Below are positions 36,301 to 45,722 of a stretch of 64,000 nucleotides of DNA, piece by piece (positions within the stretch are counted from its first letter, which is position 1; each line of letters begins with the position of its first letter). The stretch covers positions 24,636,177 to 24,700,176 of the forward strand of contig NC_087062.1 in NCBI RefSeq assembly GCF_963678635.1. Direction: 5' to 3'. The DNA comes from Symsagittifera roscoffensis (taxonomy: Eukaryota; Xenacoelomorpha; Acoela; Convolutidae). A model generated the notes under the pieces. The model ran no database searches. It saw only the letters and a program-made list of their open reading frames with translations, and was not told where the DNA came from. A program made the position numbers and the translations under genes.

Positions 36301-38310
36301 ATAATTGCACTCGAACATAACTTAGAACTGACAATAAAAAAACGACTAATTGGAAAACGACAATGGAAAACGAGAACGGTTGAAAGAGGGGTATAACCCT
36401 CTCCCCAAATGTCTATCGTTTACAGAGCTGTTGACAATCAGATCAGTCGTAATTAAAATCCAAAGTTGAGTTACCTCCTTGCTGCAAACCAGTGTAGTTA
36501 CATTGATAGAAGTAAAGCTATTTCTCTTCTAGCTGTTTTTCTATTTGGAACGAAAGGATTTGTTCTTGGTTTTAATTTGTGTAATTTTTTGACAGCGAGG
36601 TGACTTTGAGTTTCACACAAACAACAAAAAAAAATACGGCAAACAATTCAAGAACAGATGTGGCCGTTGATTTAAAAAGAAAAGTTTATTTGAAGAAAAC
36701 GAAAATTATGCGATTGTACACGCGATTCGAACCCTTAAGCTCCTAACCAGAACCTCAAAAATTGTCTTCAATTTAGTAAACGCATTGATCACTGCATGAA
36801 GTTCGGTTCGTTTTGAGACAAACCTGCAGATGAAATGAGTTCAGACCATTATCTGCAAGAAGCCCTGTGAATGACAATGGGCTATTCTCATGCGCGAATG
36901 GGCGAAACAAAGTTGTAGGCCAAGGAGCGAAGGCAAAATTAACCGAAAGTCAATTTTTAAACAGAAACAATTGCCATTCGGTTAAAATGAATTAAATGAA
37001 GCAATACTTTGATACTTTCATTACGAAACCCTTGAAATGTAAAACTTATCCCACTTTTGCGGCTGTCAATGAGAAAATTGAAGATTTTGCATATTTCTGC
37101 CGTTTTTAAATTCGGCCAATATTAATACTCCAGTCCCTGGAAATGCTTACTTCCTTTCCAACTTTCAGATTACTGAAATCTGATTGGCTGAATTTTATTT
37201 TCGCGCATTCGGTCCTTCGCGCATGAGGGATTCCACCAATGAGACGGTTGTGATCCAGACAGTGAATTTGATACGCAATTATGAGAGACAGTGAAGCAAA
37301 CAAAGCAGAATCAAAGTAGCCAATTAGAAAAAAATTGTTAGCCGATTGTTACAACCGTATTTATTACAGCAGTTAGTCTTATTTTTGTTCGCTTTGAGGT
37401 GTGAAACAATTATTCGTTTACTGCCTAATTTGTTCTATTACCTGCCAAAATGCCTTCATTTTGTATGTTTTTCTCGATATTAAGTTCACTGTCTAGATTA
37501 GAACCGCCTCCTTGTTATTCACCGCATGCCCAAATTAAAGTGATAGGTCGGTAATCTTTTGTTTTAGCTCATCGGAAATGGGCAGATCAGATCAGTTAAC
37601 CAAAAACGGAATTATCTGATCAGTGAACTGGTCTGTTAAATTCGGCGTCAAATTTGAACCATACTGTAAGCCAACAAGACTGCTTGTATATCAAAAGGTA
37701 AAACCCTGAGTGTTCTGACTGCCCCTGACCTGGTTTCGAACGGTTTTGTGTTTAATAAATTATTATCCTTGCGATAAACAACTTTGTTCTCACAGTATGA
37801 TCTCCAAGTTTGAGGTCTCTTTTTTCAGCAGATTGCACCTTTAACACTACGACTAATTGTGCCTAGAGTTAATGCATTACTCGATCTACTGTTAAAAAAA
37901 TTCAGATAAATTGTGTGGGCTTAATTGATTTCGTCCGAATTTTTGTCGGCTTTTTGCCGGGTGTTTTTTTTTTAAATTCCATTCAATTGATTATAAAAAT
38001 CAAGTTGAAGAAAGTAACACGATGATGTTTCTTTCATACACGTTTTTAAAACACCTTTTTTATAGACGCTAAAACCTTTAGTTAGAAAAGAAAAACTTAG
38101 AAGCTATTTTTTGTTTGATTTCTTTTTAAAATTCAGTTTTCTTTCGAAAGCTTGGTGTCTGATTATAACTTCAAATTCAATCCACGATCCGGTGCATGTA
38201 TCTTAGAGCTAAAACACTTGCTTGAGACGACCAAGGTCTGTGGTTCGAGTTCGACCGGGACCTGTTTTTTGCAAACTTCTTTTTCTATGGTTTTTCGGGT
38301 TATCATCTGT
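27352..38310 (+). repeat. Tandem array B: five ~2.22 kb units
   Basis: Units start at TCTTTAATTGAAATT near 27,352, 29,428, 31,650, 33,873 and 36,096; periods are ~2,076 then ~2,215-2,224 bp. Unit 1 lacks a ~105 bp block (ACAAAGCAGAATCAAAG ... GAGGTGTGAAACAA) present in the others. Each unit contains the hairpin motif family (GACTGCTTGTATATC ... GTTCTGACTGCCCC) and ends with a tRNA-like sequence. Units 2, 3 and 4 are nearly identical and share changes; units 1 and 5 share older variants such as CATGCGCGAATGGGCG. In units 2-4 CTCATGCGCGAAGGACCGAA is matched ~310 bp later by its exact reverse complement (30,217-30,236 and 30,544-30,563 in unit 2), which suggests an embedded inverted-repeat element. 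The repeated 65- and 69-codon ORFs look incidental. Confidence 0.95.
29302..29376 (+). ncRNA. tRNA-like sequence ending each array B unit
   Basis: In unit 1, TATCTTAGAGGTAAAACAC resembles a tRNA D-arm/A box, CTTGCTTGAGACGA resembles an anticodon arm, and GGTTCGAATTCGA resembles the B box, with tRNA-like spacing and a run of eight Ts shortly after. Equivalent sites are about 31,523-31,599, 33,747-33,823, 35,969-36,044 and 38,187-38,263. In units 2-4 the B box reads GGTTTGAATTC; in units 1 and 5 the C is kept. The acceptor stem is poorly formed, so this is more likely a tRNA-derived SINE head or internal pol III promoter than a working tRNA. Transcription is not shown. Confidence 0.55.
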
Positions 38311-38387
38311 CGGCCTATTTTGCCGGCTTGGTTCCCGCAGCCCAATTTTTTTTGGAGTTTAGGCTTTCTTCGAAATTGCTGTAACGC

Positions 38388-38440
38388 CCATGCTTGAGAC
38401 GACACAGCCCGGTCGGAACCTGTTCATTTGCAAATTGACA
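38388..38440 (+). repeat. Truncated extra copy of the array B tRNA-like tail
   Basis: ATGCTTGAGACGAC, CCGGTCGGAACCTG and TTTGCAAA follow in the order of the unit tail but with an internal deletion. It lies just beyond the end of array B. Confidence 0.6.
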
Positions 38441-38825
38441 TTTTCGGCAATTTTAGACTTTTGTGTCTGCTTATTTTTGCTGGTCCCACATAGAGGAGTT
38501 TTTTAAAGTTAGAATTTCTAGCATGCGGAAAGCTCTTTTTAAACTGTATTTAATGGTGCAGTTAGTTTAAGTTCGGATATTTTGGACTTTTTTAAATTTT
38601 TTTTTGACAAAAAAGATTTTTTCAAGTTTTTTTTTCATTTGATTTCAATCATAGTCATTTAATTTTGAAATTTTCGCCTCGTGCAATTTTTGAAATTTTG
38701 AGTCATATACGGAATCAATTTGATCAAATTTTAGATTTCCTCAATTCATTTTGGAACGATTATGATGACGCATTAGTAGAGGCGTATTATTATGAGATAA
38801 TACGCCACTTACAAGTAATAAGCGA
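38441..38825. other. Intergenic, no gene seen
   Basis: T-rich DNA between array B and the 135 bp inverted repeat. No exon or RNA is recognised. Confidence 0.5.
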
Positions 38826-38829
38826 ATTG

Positions 38830-39168
38830 ACATGCTGAGCTCAAATTTAAAAAGATACTTCAAACTTTCACCTGCGATCAGTTGTTGGAAAATAATTGAG
38901 ACAATACATGAAACATATAAAATAGAGAAGGAAGTAATTAAAAAATATATGCTCGGGGTTATTATTTTCGCAGCTTCAACCTCAGTTAGGCTAGTGCAAG
39001 CACCACCTCCTGGGTTTCCGAAAATAATCACCCCGAGCATATATTTTTTAATTACTTCCTTATCTACTTTATATTTTTCATGTATTCTCTCAATTATTTT
39101 CCAAAAACTGATCGCAGGTGAAGGTTTGAAGTATCTTTTTAAATTTGAGCTCAGCATGTGAACAAAAA
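38830..39168. mobile_element. Fold-back element: 135 bp near-perfect inverted repeat
   Basis: The left arm (about 38,830-38,970, starting CATGCTGAGCTCAAATTT) is matched by the reverse complement of the right arm (about 39,025-39,165) with only a handful of differences, around a ~55 bp centre. The arms run inward to ATATGCTCGGGGT. The centre contains CAGTTAGGCTAGTGCAAGC, resembling the A-box region of the tRNA-like SINE heads at 47.4 and 47.8 kb. Because it is palindromic, long open frames appear on both strands (109 codons plus, 211 codons minus); these are not taken as genes. Related arm sequence (TTTGAGCTCA-like and GCTCGGGG blocks) recurs at 40.44 and 46.5-48.3 kb. Confidence 0.85.
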
Positions 39169-39209
39169 TTAGATGGTATAAAAAATCAACAAAAATAATT
39201 TGTAATTTG

Positions 39210-39250
39210 TGTGTAGAAAAAATCACCCGAGCACAAATATTGCGTCTCTT
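39210..39250 (-). repeat. Terminus-like block of the same family, inverted
   Basis: ATCACCCGAGCACAAATATT is the reverse complement of the terminus-like block seen at about 40,443 (GGAATATTTGTGCTCGGGG). It may be the outer end of a larger element that includes the 38.83 kb fold-back. Confidence 0.55.
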
Positions 39251-39857
39251 TTTTTTCAAAATTTGGATAAGAAATAGGAACAATGAAATTTTCGAGCAAA
39301 TGAAAAAGAATTGAGGAAACTTGAAAATGAAAAAAGTTTTTTCACTAGAAATTGAAAACGGTCTGATGATAGACAATTTTGTAAAGCGCGATTACGCATG
39401 AATGAATGAACTGCAGACTTATTTGAGCCATTGCACCTGCTTGGTAAAAACAGTATATCAAAAAATCAAGCTCAAAATAAGCACTACATACAGTTTTTTC
39501 AATGTAAATGTTACAAAACAAATCGCATACACCAAGCTCAGTATTAGAAAAGCACCAGCATTAATACCAAAAATTCAATTTAGCTTAGAATTAAATAAGA
39601 TCTCAAATCTTCTTGTCAAATATATGTTTACACTTCCAGTTATTGATTTCAAATTTTAAATTATTACTGATCGCGTGCAAAGAGAAGACAATTTGCTGAC
39701 TCAAGAACGCAACACTGGTTGCGATCTGTTTAGAAAAGCGTGCGGGTAAAAACAAAAAAGAGCAGCATTTGGAACCACACTTAAATTACCACAAAAACGG
39801 GAAGTTTGCAAATTACATTCAAAAGCGTGAACAAGAAGTGGCCAATTGAAAGCGACG
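39251..39857. other. Upstream region of the ANKRD66-like gene
   Basis: AT-rich; an 85-codon frame at 39,402-39,659 has no recognisable features. No TATA box or leader exon can be assigned with confidence. Confidence 0.45.
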
Positions 39858-42800
39858 ATGAGTGAGCTGCATGAACTAGTGTGTCAGAATGACTACGACA
39901 GACTAGAAGATGAAGTAAAGAAGGGAAAGCATGACGTGAATGCGAGGGACGAAGAATGGGGATACAGACACGCGCTGCACTGGGCAGCTCAAAAAGGTGA
40001 GGAAGGGCGTTTGAAGTTCTATTAGTTACACTTCTTATAAACTACATACCCACTCGCCTTAAAAAACTCAATTACTCCTCTACAAGTGGTATCAAATATA
40101 TGCTAATATCCCAAAAATGGCTACTTTTTGAAAAATTTTAATCAACGGAGGGTCTAATGAAGTTACATCGACAGAGGAATACAATGATTGCATTAACTTA
40201 ACGCAGAATCTTTTGGTGCTTCTGATGTTGAGAATATCTAAATTCTTTTCCGATTGCTTTTCCTTCGGGATTTCTCAGATGATTATCTTGCACTTGACAG
40301 GATTTAGCGAGTGCATACGCCTGCTCGTGGAGTATGGGGCGTGGCCATATGCAAGAGACTACAGGGGATGGACTGCTGCCCACTATGCCGCAGAAGCCGG
40401 AAAATTACCAGTTCTCAGGGTCAGTCATTTCTAAAGAAAGTAACGGAATATTTGTGCTCGGGGTTGGTTTTTTTTCTTCAGACAAATTTCGACTTTTCAA
40501 CTAGCCATTTTTGACGGAATTTTTTTATATCAATCGATGTCTTGAGCTCAAATTTGAAAAGATATTTCACCTGTGATTGTTTTTCGTAAAGTTACGGGGG
40601 TTTAAAGATTGCCATATTTGCCAATTTGGGACAAAAAACGCGCGATCTATTTCGTGCTATTAACGCGTAAGCGGAGAGTTAATCCGTCTTAGAAATCGTT
40701 CCAAATTGGTTGAAAGAAGCTTATTTGCCATAATTGATTTGTTACAAGGAGCGAAATTTATCCTTTTGTACTTTATATGGCGTGTGGGGGATGATTTTTG
40801 TTAAAAAAAAAACATTCAAATTTTAGAAAAAAAAGTTTTTATTTTATTTTATTACATTTTATTTTTATAGGTTATTACTGCTCCTTAAACGTTCAAAGGC
40901 GTAATTGAAAATATATTTTACCAGTGACCATTTTTTGTAAAGTTATGGGCGTTTAAAGATTGCCATTCTGGCCAATTTGGGACAATTAACGCGCGATATA
41001 TTTCGCGCTATTAACGCGTGAGCGGAGACTTTATCCGTCTTAGAAATTGTTCCAAATTGGTTGAAGGAAGCTTATTTGCCATAATTGGTTTGTTACTAGG
41101 AGCGAAATCTATCACTTTGTACTTTATATGGCGTGTGGGGAGATGATTTTCAAAAAAAACTCATTTTTTTTTCATTTTGTTTCATTACATTTAATTGTTT
41201 CATACCATTTTTTGCTCCATAGACCTTAATAAGCAGTCGGAACATTCAGAGCTTCGCTCTGATACGTGCAGTCTTGTTTTGTTTTAGACTCTACTGGCGG
41301 TGAAGTGTCCTTTACACCACAAAGACAAGTGGGGTATGTCTCCCTATGACGTAGCGCTCGTCTATGGACACAAGGAGTGTGCCAGCTACATAATGCAGTA
41401 AGACATCAAACCCATAAAGTTTTGATTAGTTCAATTGGAGATTTTTAGATTCGCTGCTTATTTAAATTATCTGGACAAAAGGAACAAAAATTGAATATTC
41501 AAACGGATTTTTCTCATATTGGGTTAAAATTACACGAAATTGAAAAAAAAGTTATTATGAGGTAATTTGTTTGGCGAAATTCGGAACCACAATTTTATGC
41601 CGAAATTGAGTATTTTGTCTTTTGTTAGTTGATCAAGAATTACGCTAGAACTACTGAAATAATTGATGAGCTTATTATATCAGGAGGAGCCTGCTTCTAT
41701 GCAGCCCAACAAAATATAAGAAAATTTAAGTAAAAAGCAAAAAAGTGAAATCCCCAAAATATTATGCAAAAAAGTTTGAAAAGAGTTTAAGTTTTATAAA
41801 GTGACAATGGATATTTTTTGGCAAACTACTTGCTAAAAATTTTCGTTAAATTCTAAGCAACTTTTATTCTCCATTTTTGTCTAATCTTAGCCCAATTTGA
41901 GAAAAACCCGTATACAGTTTCAAGTTTTGTTCGTTTTATACACATAATTTAAATCAGCACTGTACTCCAGCAATGAAGACCCAGAAAAAAATCTTCAGAA
42001 AAAAATACGACTGATCAATCGCTTTGTCAATTCCAGTTACCTTTGTTACAGTAAAGAGAAATTTGCAACCGGGTAATAGACTTTTCTCATTCCCGTTAGA
42101 TACTTTTTTCACAGACCAAAAAGTAGGAACACGTGCAAAAGTTCAAAGCTATGCAATGCAGCTGAGGTTATGAAGTCAATGTAGCGTTGCCCATCCTACA
42201 AAAATTCCTGCACTTTAGAAATTCTTTTGGGGTTTGAGGAAGTTTATCCTGTTTTACAGCTGTCTTCAACTGCTTCAAACAAGTTTTGGATTTTTGGATA
42301 GAAATTTTTTTCCACAAAAATAATTAAAATCAGAAAACACAATTAAACTTTCTTGAATATTTTGAATGTCTTTCTATAAGACAAAAATGTATTGTTTTGA
42401 TCAAAATCGTCAAGTAACTACGGATGTATTGCACGTTTGGCTTAGATTTGTTTGACCAAAACTCTCAATCAAATTGTCGTGCAAAATGCACTTAATTTGA
42501 TAAACTCTAGAGGCAAAGGGTGTAAATTTGCCTATGATGTTTCTTTTAATGGACTCTGCAACAGTCAAGAACTTTGTTTCCGGCTAAAACAACTTTTTAT
42601 AAAAATTTTGCAAGAAAGTCTTTTTTTAGAGTTTTTAATAATTAGACTTGCGAAGCAAAGTGTATTAGTACGAACTTTCTTTTTTCTAAACTAAGTCGCA
42701 AAGAAAAGTGCTATTTTTGGTGGCACTTTTGAATCGGTAGGCTGCTCTAGCAGTATAATATCATATGTGCTTTGACATTTGAGTAGTAAAAATTTAACAC

Positions 42801-44720
42801 AGCTGATGCATTTTCAATACATCAAATAACCCGAAAAAAGTTATTGGTTTCAAACAACAGAACAATAATAAAAAGCTCGATTCCATACGTTTTCCTACTC
42901 AATGTATCTGGCTTTTTTTGAAATGCATAATTGATACGTAATTTGGCTTTATGCTTTCCAGTTTTTTTGCTACATGGAAAAGTGTGTCTTTTTGTATTTG
43001 GTGCTACTTTTGCTGCATCGAATTGGCAATTTATTAGCCTGTAGCTGCGTTATTGGTGACTAGTTTTTATGGATTTCAAGCATTCGTGGTTATGTCGCAT
43101 ATTGGATTCCGACACGTAGCCGAGATTTTGCTAATTCGATGCTTATTTCTACTTTTTTTTATTTCACTTGATAGAGCTGCTTTTTGGTCGTGTTCTCGCA
43201 AGTGTTTGCGAAGTTCAACTTCGCCTCTGTGTAAATGATCCTATCTTATTTTTGTTTATAAAAACAAGAATTTTTCTTGTAACATGTTTAGAGCGGAATT
43301 TTTTAAGTATTTGCTAAACTCTGGTAACAAATTTTCTAAGATAGCTCTTTTTAGTCAACCCGGGTGTCTGATGCCTGTACCTGTAAAAACATAGCTGTTT
43401 TGAAAAAAGTTCTTCATGTTTCTGTTGCGAGCTGAATGTTTAACATTCCCCTATCCGTTCTCGTGTTTTCCTTATCTTTCCCAACCCCCCCCCTTGCATT
43501 TACCTCCCCCTCCCCCTCCCCCACGATTACTGTTCACCCCAACCTCCACCCCATCCGCGTTTACACACCCCTTCAGACCCTCCACCACAGCACAGCCCCC
43601 TCCACGTAAATGTGGAAACGGGAGAGGGGTTAAAGCTCGTGGAAGGGGGTTGTAACGCGGGGGAGGAGAGTGGTAAACGGTAAACGGAGGGGTGGCGGAG
43701 GAGGCAAACGGGTGATCTAAACGCTAAAAACTGCCCCCCCCCCCTCGAGAAACTCCTGGATCCGCCCTTGAAAATTCATTTTAAATCGATTAAAATCTTT
43801 TTTTTTGAATTCATAGAGACTGACAATAAAATTGAATATAATCGATTAGTATCTATGAAACTCCAGTGCGGGAGCCCTTCGTTAACACTTTTTTGCTGAT
43901 TTGCATCCTCTATTTTTGTTATCTTAAGGCTTAAGTTTTGTTTTTTATCCACGTTTTGATCAGTAATTTTCGCTCGACTTTTATTTGGGGTCGATTTGAT
44001 AGTGTTAATTAAATTTTCTTATGTACATTAAATTTTCTTCTTTGTACATCCTTTTCCGAGATAAAAAATTGTATTTTTGCGTTACAGACAAAATTCACAT
44101 TTTTTTCGTCTTATTTTTTCACCAGCTTGGTATAGAAAAGTCTAAACTACAGTTCTATGTATAACTTTATATCAAATCAATAAGTGTTTAATGGATAGCA
44201 TAAGCTTTTTGTAGATTTATTGAAGAAATATCGGAGCTGAGGCAGAAATTCCGCGCGCCTTCTGCGACCCCCAAGAAGAAGTTGAGCAAAGCGAGTCGAG
44301 TGACTATCTTGGAGGATGAAACGTCTAAAGAAGAGACGCAACAACAGCAGAGTACTGGTAAATGAATCTACAATTGCCAATATAGCATTCAATGTGAAAG
44401 AAAGTCTAATTTTTGCGAATTGCCAATTAATTTAATATTTGTTTTTCAGCTAAAGTTCAGCGAATTAATCCCAAATGATTGGTGTGAACTAATTTTCCCA
44501 ATTTTCTACTTTTTTGGGAAATATGTTTATCAGAAGATTCATTTTAGGCCCACAACAACAACTGCAGTTTGACGAAAGCGTGGCTAGCACTGAAGAGGTG
44601 TTTGAGTTTGACAAGGACGATCCGAATTGGAAGACTTTCTTCAATTTGGAGTGGGGAAACGAAGAATTTGAAGGAGCCACGACTAATTTGTACATTCCTT
44701 ACCTCATGACAGGCGCCTAG
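39858..44720 (+). CDS. ANKRD66: Ankyrin-repeat protein, ANKRD66-like, 227 aa
   Basis: Five exons: 39,858-39,996; 40,301-40,419; 41,288-41,397; 44,215-44,357; 44,548-44,720. All are GT-AG and the joins keep frame; the product is 227 aa. It begins MSELHELVCQNDYDRLEDEV and has about three ankyrin repeats over the first ~120 residues (HALHWAAQKG, GWTAAHYAAEAGKLPVL, WGMSPYDVALVYGHKECASY). A short helical Lys-rich stretch and a Gln run (QQQQ) follow, then an acidic C-terminus with DKDDPNWKTFFNLEW. The N-terminal start, repeat spacing and the late D-D-W motif resemble vertebrate ANKRD66, a small and poorly characterised ankyrin protein; the match is from memory. Ankyrin repeats bind partner proteins, but no partner can be inferred. 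Intron 2 is filled by a duplicated repeat and intron 3 by a SINE-like element and a GC-rich island. AATAAA at about 44,860 is a candidate polyadenylation signal. Confidence 0.85.
40440..41280. mobile_element. Repeat filling intron 2, with a ~360 bp tandem duplication
   Basis: Starts with the family terminus GGAATATTTGTGCTCGGGG (about 40,447), then contains two direct copies of a ~250 bp block (GATTGCCAT ... CCAATTTGGGAC, AACGCGCGAT, TATATGGCGTGTGGGG) at about 40,555-40,800 and 40,915-41,155. It ends with the shared hairpin motif in reverse at about 41,228-41,274 (GCAGTCGGAACATTCAGAGC). It resembles the left half of the 46.5-48.4 kb element. The element ends almost at the exon 3 acceptor. Confidence 0.75.
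42690..43245 (+). repeat. SINE-like element, copy in ANKRD66-like intron 3
   Basis: Shares ordered blocks with 60,035-60,200 and 60,535-60,880: CTAA(A/C)CTAAGTCGCAAA, GCGTTATTGGTGACTAG, ATTCGTGGTTA, GAGATTTTGCTAATTCGA, GCTTATTTCTACTTTTTTT, GGTCGTGTTCTCGC and AGTGTTTGCGAAGT. The end can fold as GCGAAGT-TCA-ACTTCGC; the 60.8 kb copy folds with GCGAAG/CTTCGC, so pairing is kept despite base changes. The tRNA-like middle is degraded here. Class is inferred. Confidence 0.65.
43470..43767. mobile_element. GC-rich C/G-skewed island, probable MITE
   Basis: A sharp switch from AT-rich DNA to C-runs (43,480-43,610) and then G-runs (43,615-43,715, for example GGAGGGGTGGCGGAGGAGG), ending with a C-run and CCTGGATCCGCCCTTG at about 43,752-43,767. 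That ending matches the reverse complement of the widespread hAT-MITE terminus CAAGGGCGGATCCAGG and resembles the element at 58,812. The left terminus was not found, so the boundary is uncertain. The C-rich and G-rich halves could pair or form G-quadruplexes. Confidence 0.6.
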
Positions 44721-44749
44721 CTATCATTAGAACTGTAGCCTAGTTCATA

Positions 44750-45091
44750 ATGATAAAATTACAGTTTCTTCTACTTCTTTCCATTAGGATTGCATGGTAT
44801 AGATTGATTGCTCCTTTCAAGTGTCAAGAAACGAAGTTAGGTTGTGGTTTTTTTTCAGGAATAAATCCTAAAATTCGATCACGTTTATTTTTGACTCTTC
44901 GCGGTTTGAATTTTGATTTTTTTAAAAATGATTTCATTTGCTATAAAGAAGGCAAATTACGCTCTCCAATTACCAAAAAGCAAATTGAGCGAAACGAAAA
45001 AAAACGAGGATTACGAGGAAAGTGTATTTCAATTTTGAGATTCACCAACGGAATACAACAATTACCTTTTGATCCAGTTTTCTCAAATTGA
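44750..45091 (+). CDS. Unrecognised 113-codon ORF after the ANKRD66-like gene
   Basis: An ATG-initiated frame starting 30 bp after the ANKRD66-like stop. The second half is Lys/Arg-rich (ITKKQIERNEKKRG). It overlaps the presumed 3' UTR, including the AATAAA at about 44,860. There is no domain, no splice support and no repeat of the frame elsewhere. Probably incidental. Confidence 0.15.
   Translation: MIKLQFLLLLSIRIAWYRLIAPFKCQETKLGCGFFSGINPKIRSRLFLTLRGLNFDFFKNDFICYKEGKLRSPITKKQIERNEKKRGLRGKCISILRFTNGIQQLPFDPVFSN
44860..44865 (+). terminator. Candidate polyadenylation signal, ANKRD66-like gene
   Basis: AATAAA about 140 bp after the stop codon; the first such hexamer downstream. Confidence 0.4.
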
Positions 45092-45722
45092 GTTAGTTTT
45101 TTACATTAAAAAAGTGTCATTCAAACGTGAAATTCAAACATTGGCTATGTTTGTTATTTGAGCAGTATATTTTATTAATGGAGCTATTGATCTTTTTAGT
45201 CCGTAGAGTTCTTTTGTCTAAATTTTATGTAATCGTTTTCTATGTTTTGTCTTTTTACAAAGTTTGTCGCTAAATCTTAAAAATATTGATTCAAGACACG
45301 AGCATTCGAAGCCATAGAAGATCGAAGTATTGCTTTTTGTTATGAGAAACCTAAATTTGGCAAACAGGAAATCATTCAAAATCAAAATTGTCGAAATAAG
45401 GTAGATTTGAACAAAACAAAAACCGGAAGTTTGATACAATAGTCGCATATCTTGCACTCACGGCATCTTCCAATGATTGCTTACAACTAGTTAGTTAATA
45501 ACTGTTTATAGAAATACTGATTGACAAGCCATTGATTTCGAAATTTAAGCAGTCAAGAGAATCATACCTTTTGATACTTTTATAATTTTTTCAATTTTGT
45601 ATTAATCCTGATTTCTAAATAGAAAGAGCACACTTTCCTAATTGTTTCAAATTTCAAATAATCTTGGTTTCTAAAAAAAAAGAGCACAATTTCACCACTT
45701 TATCAGTACAAACCGATCTGTA
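45092..45722. other. Upstream region of the scavenger-receptor gene
   Basis: AT-rich. Contains a short imperfect direct repeat of a TTTCTAAA/AAAGAGCACA block at about 45,612-45,690. A promoter cannot be placed from the sequence. Confidence 0.45.

Noticed and set aside
27352-38310. rDNA, 5S or histone repeat
   Set aside because: No rRNA-like core or histone frame is seen in the unit; the only RNA-like part is the tRNA-like tail.
30443-38397. Repeated 65- and 69-codon ORFs in array B
   Set aside because: They overlap the tRNA-like tail and inverted-repeat pieces, vary at their ends between units and have no splice or domain support.
38741-39376. 211-codon minus-strand and 109-codon plus-strand ORFs
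   Set aside because: Both come from the same palindrome, so each arm is read twice; composition is AT-driven and no domain is visible.
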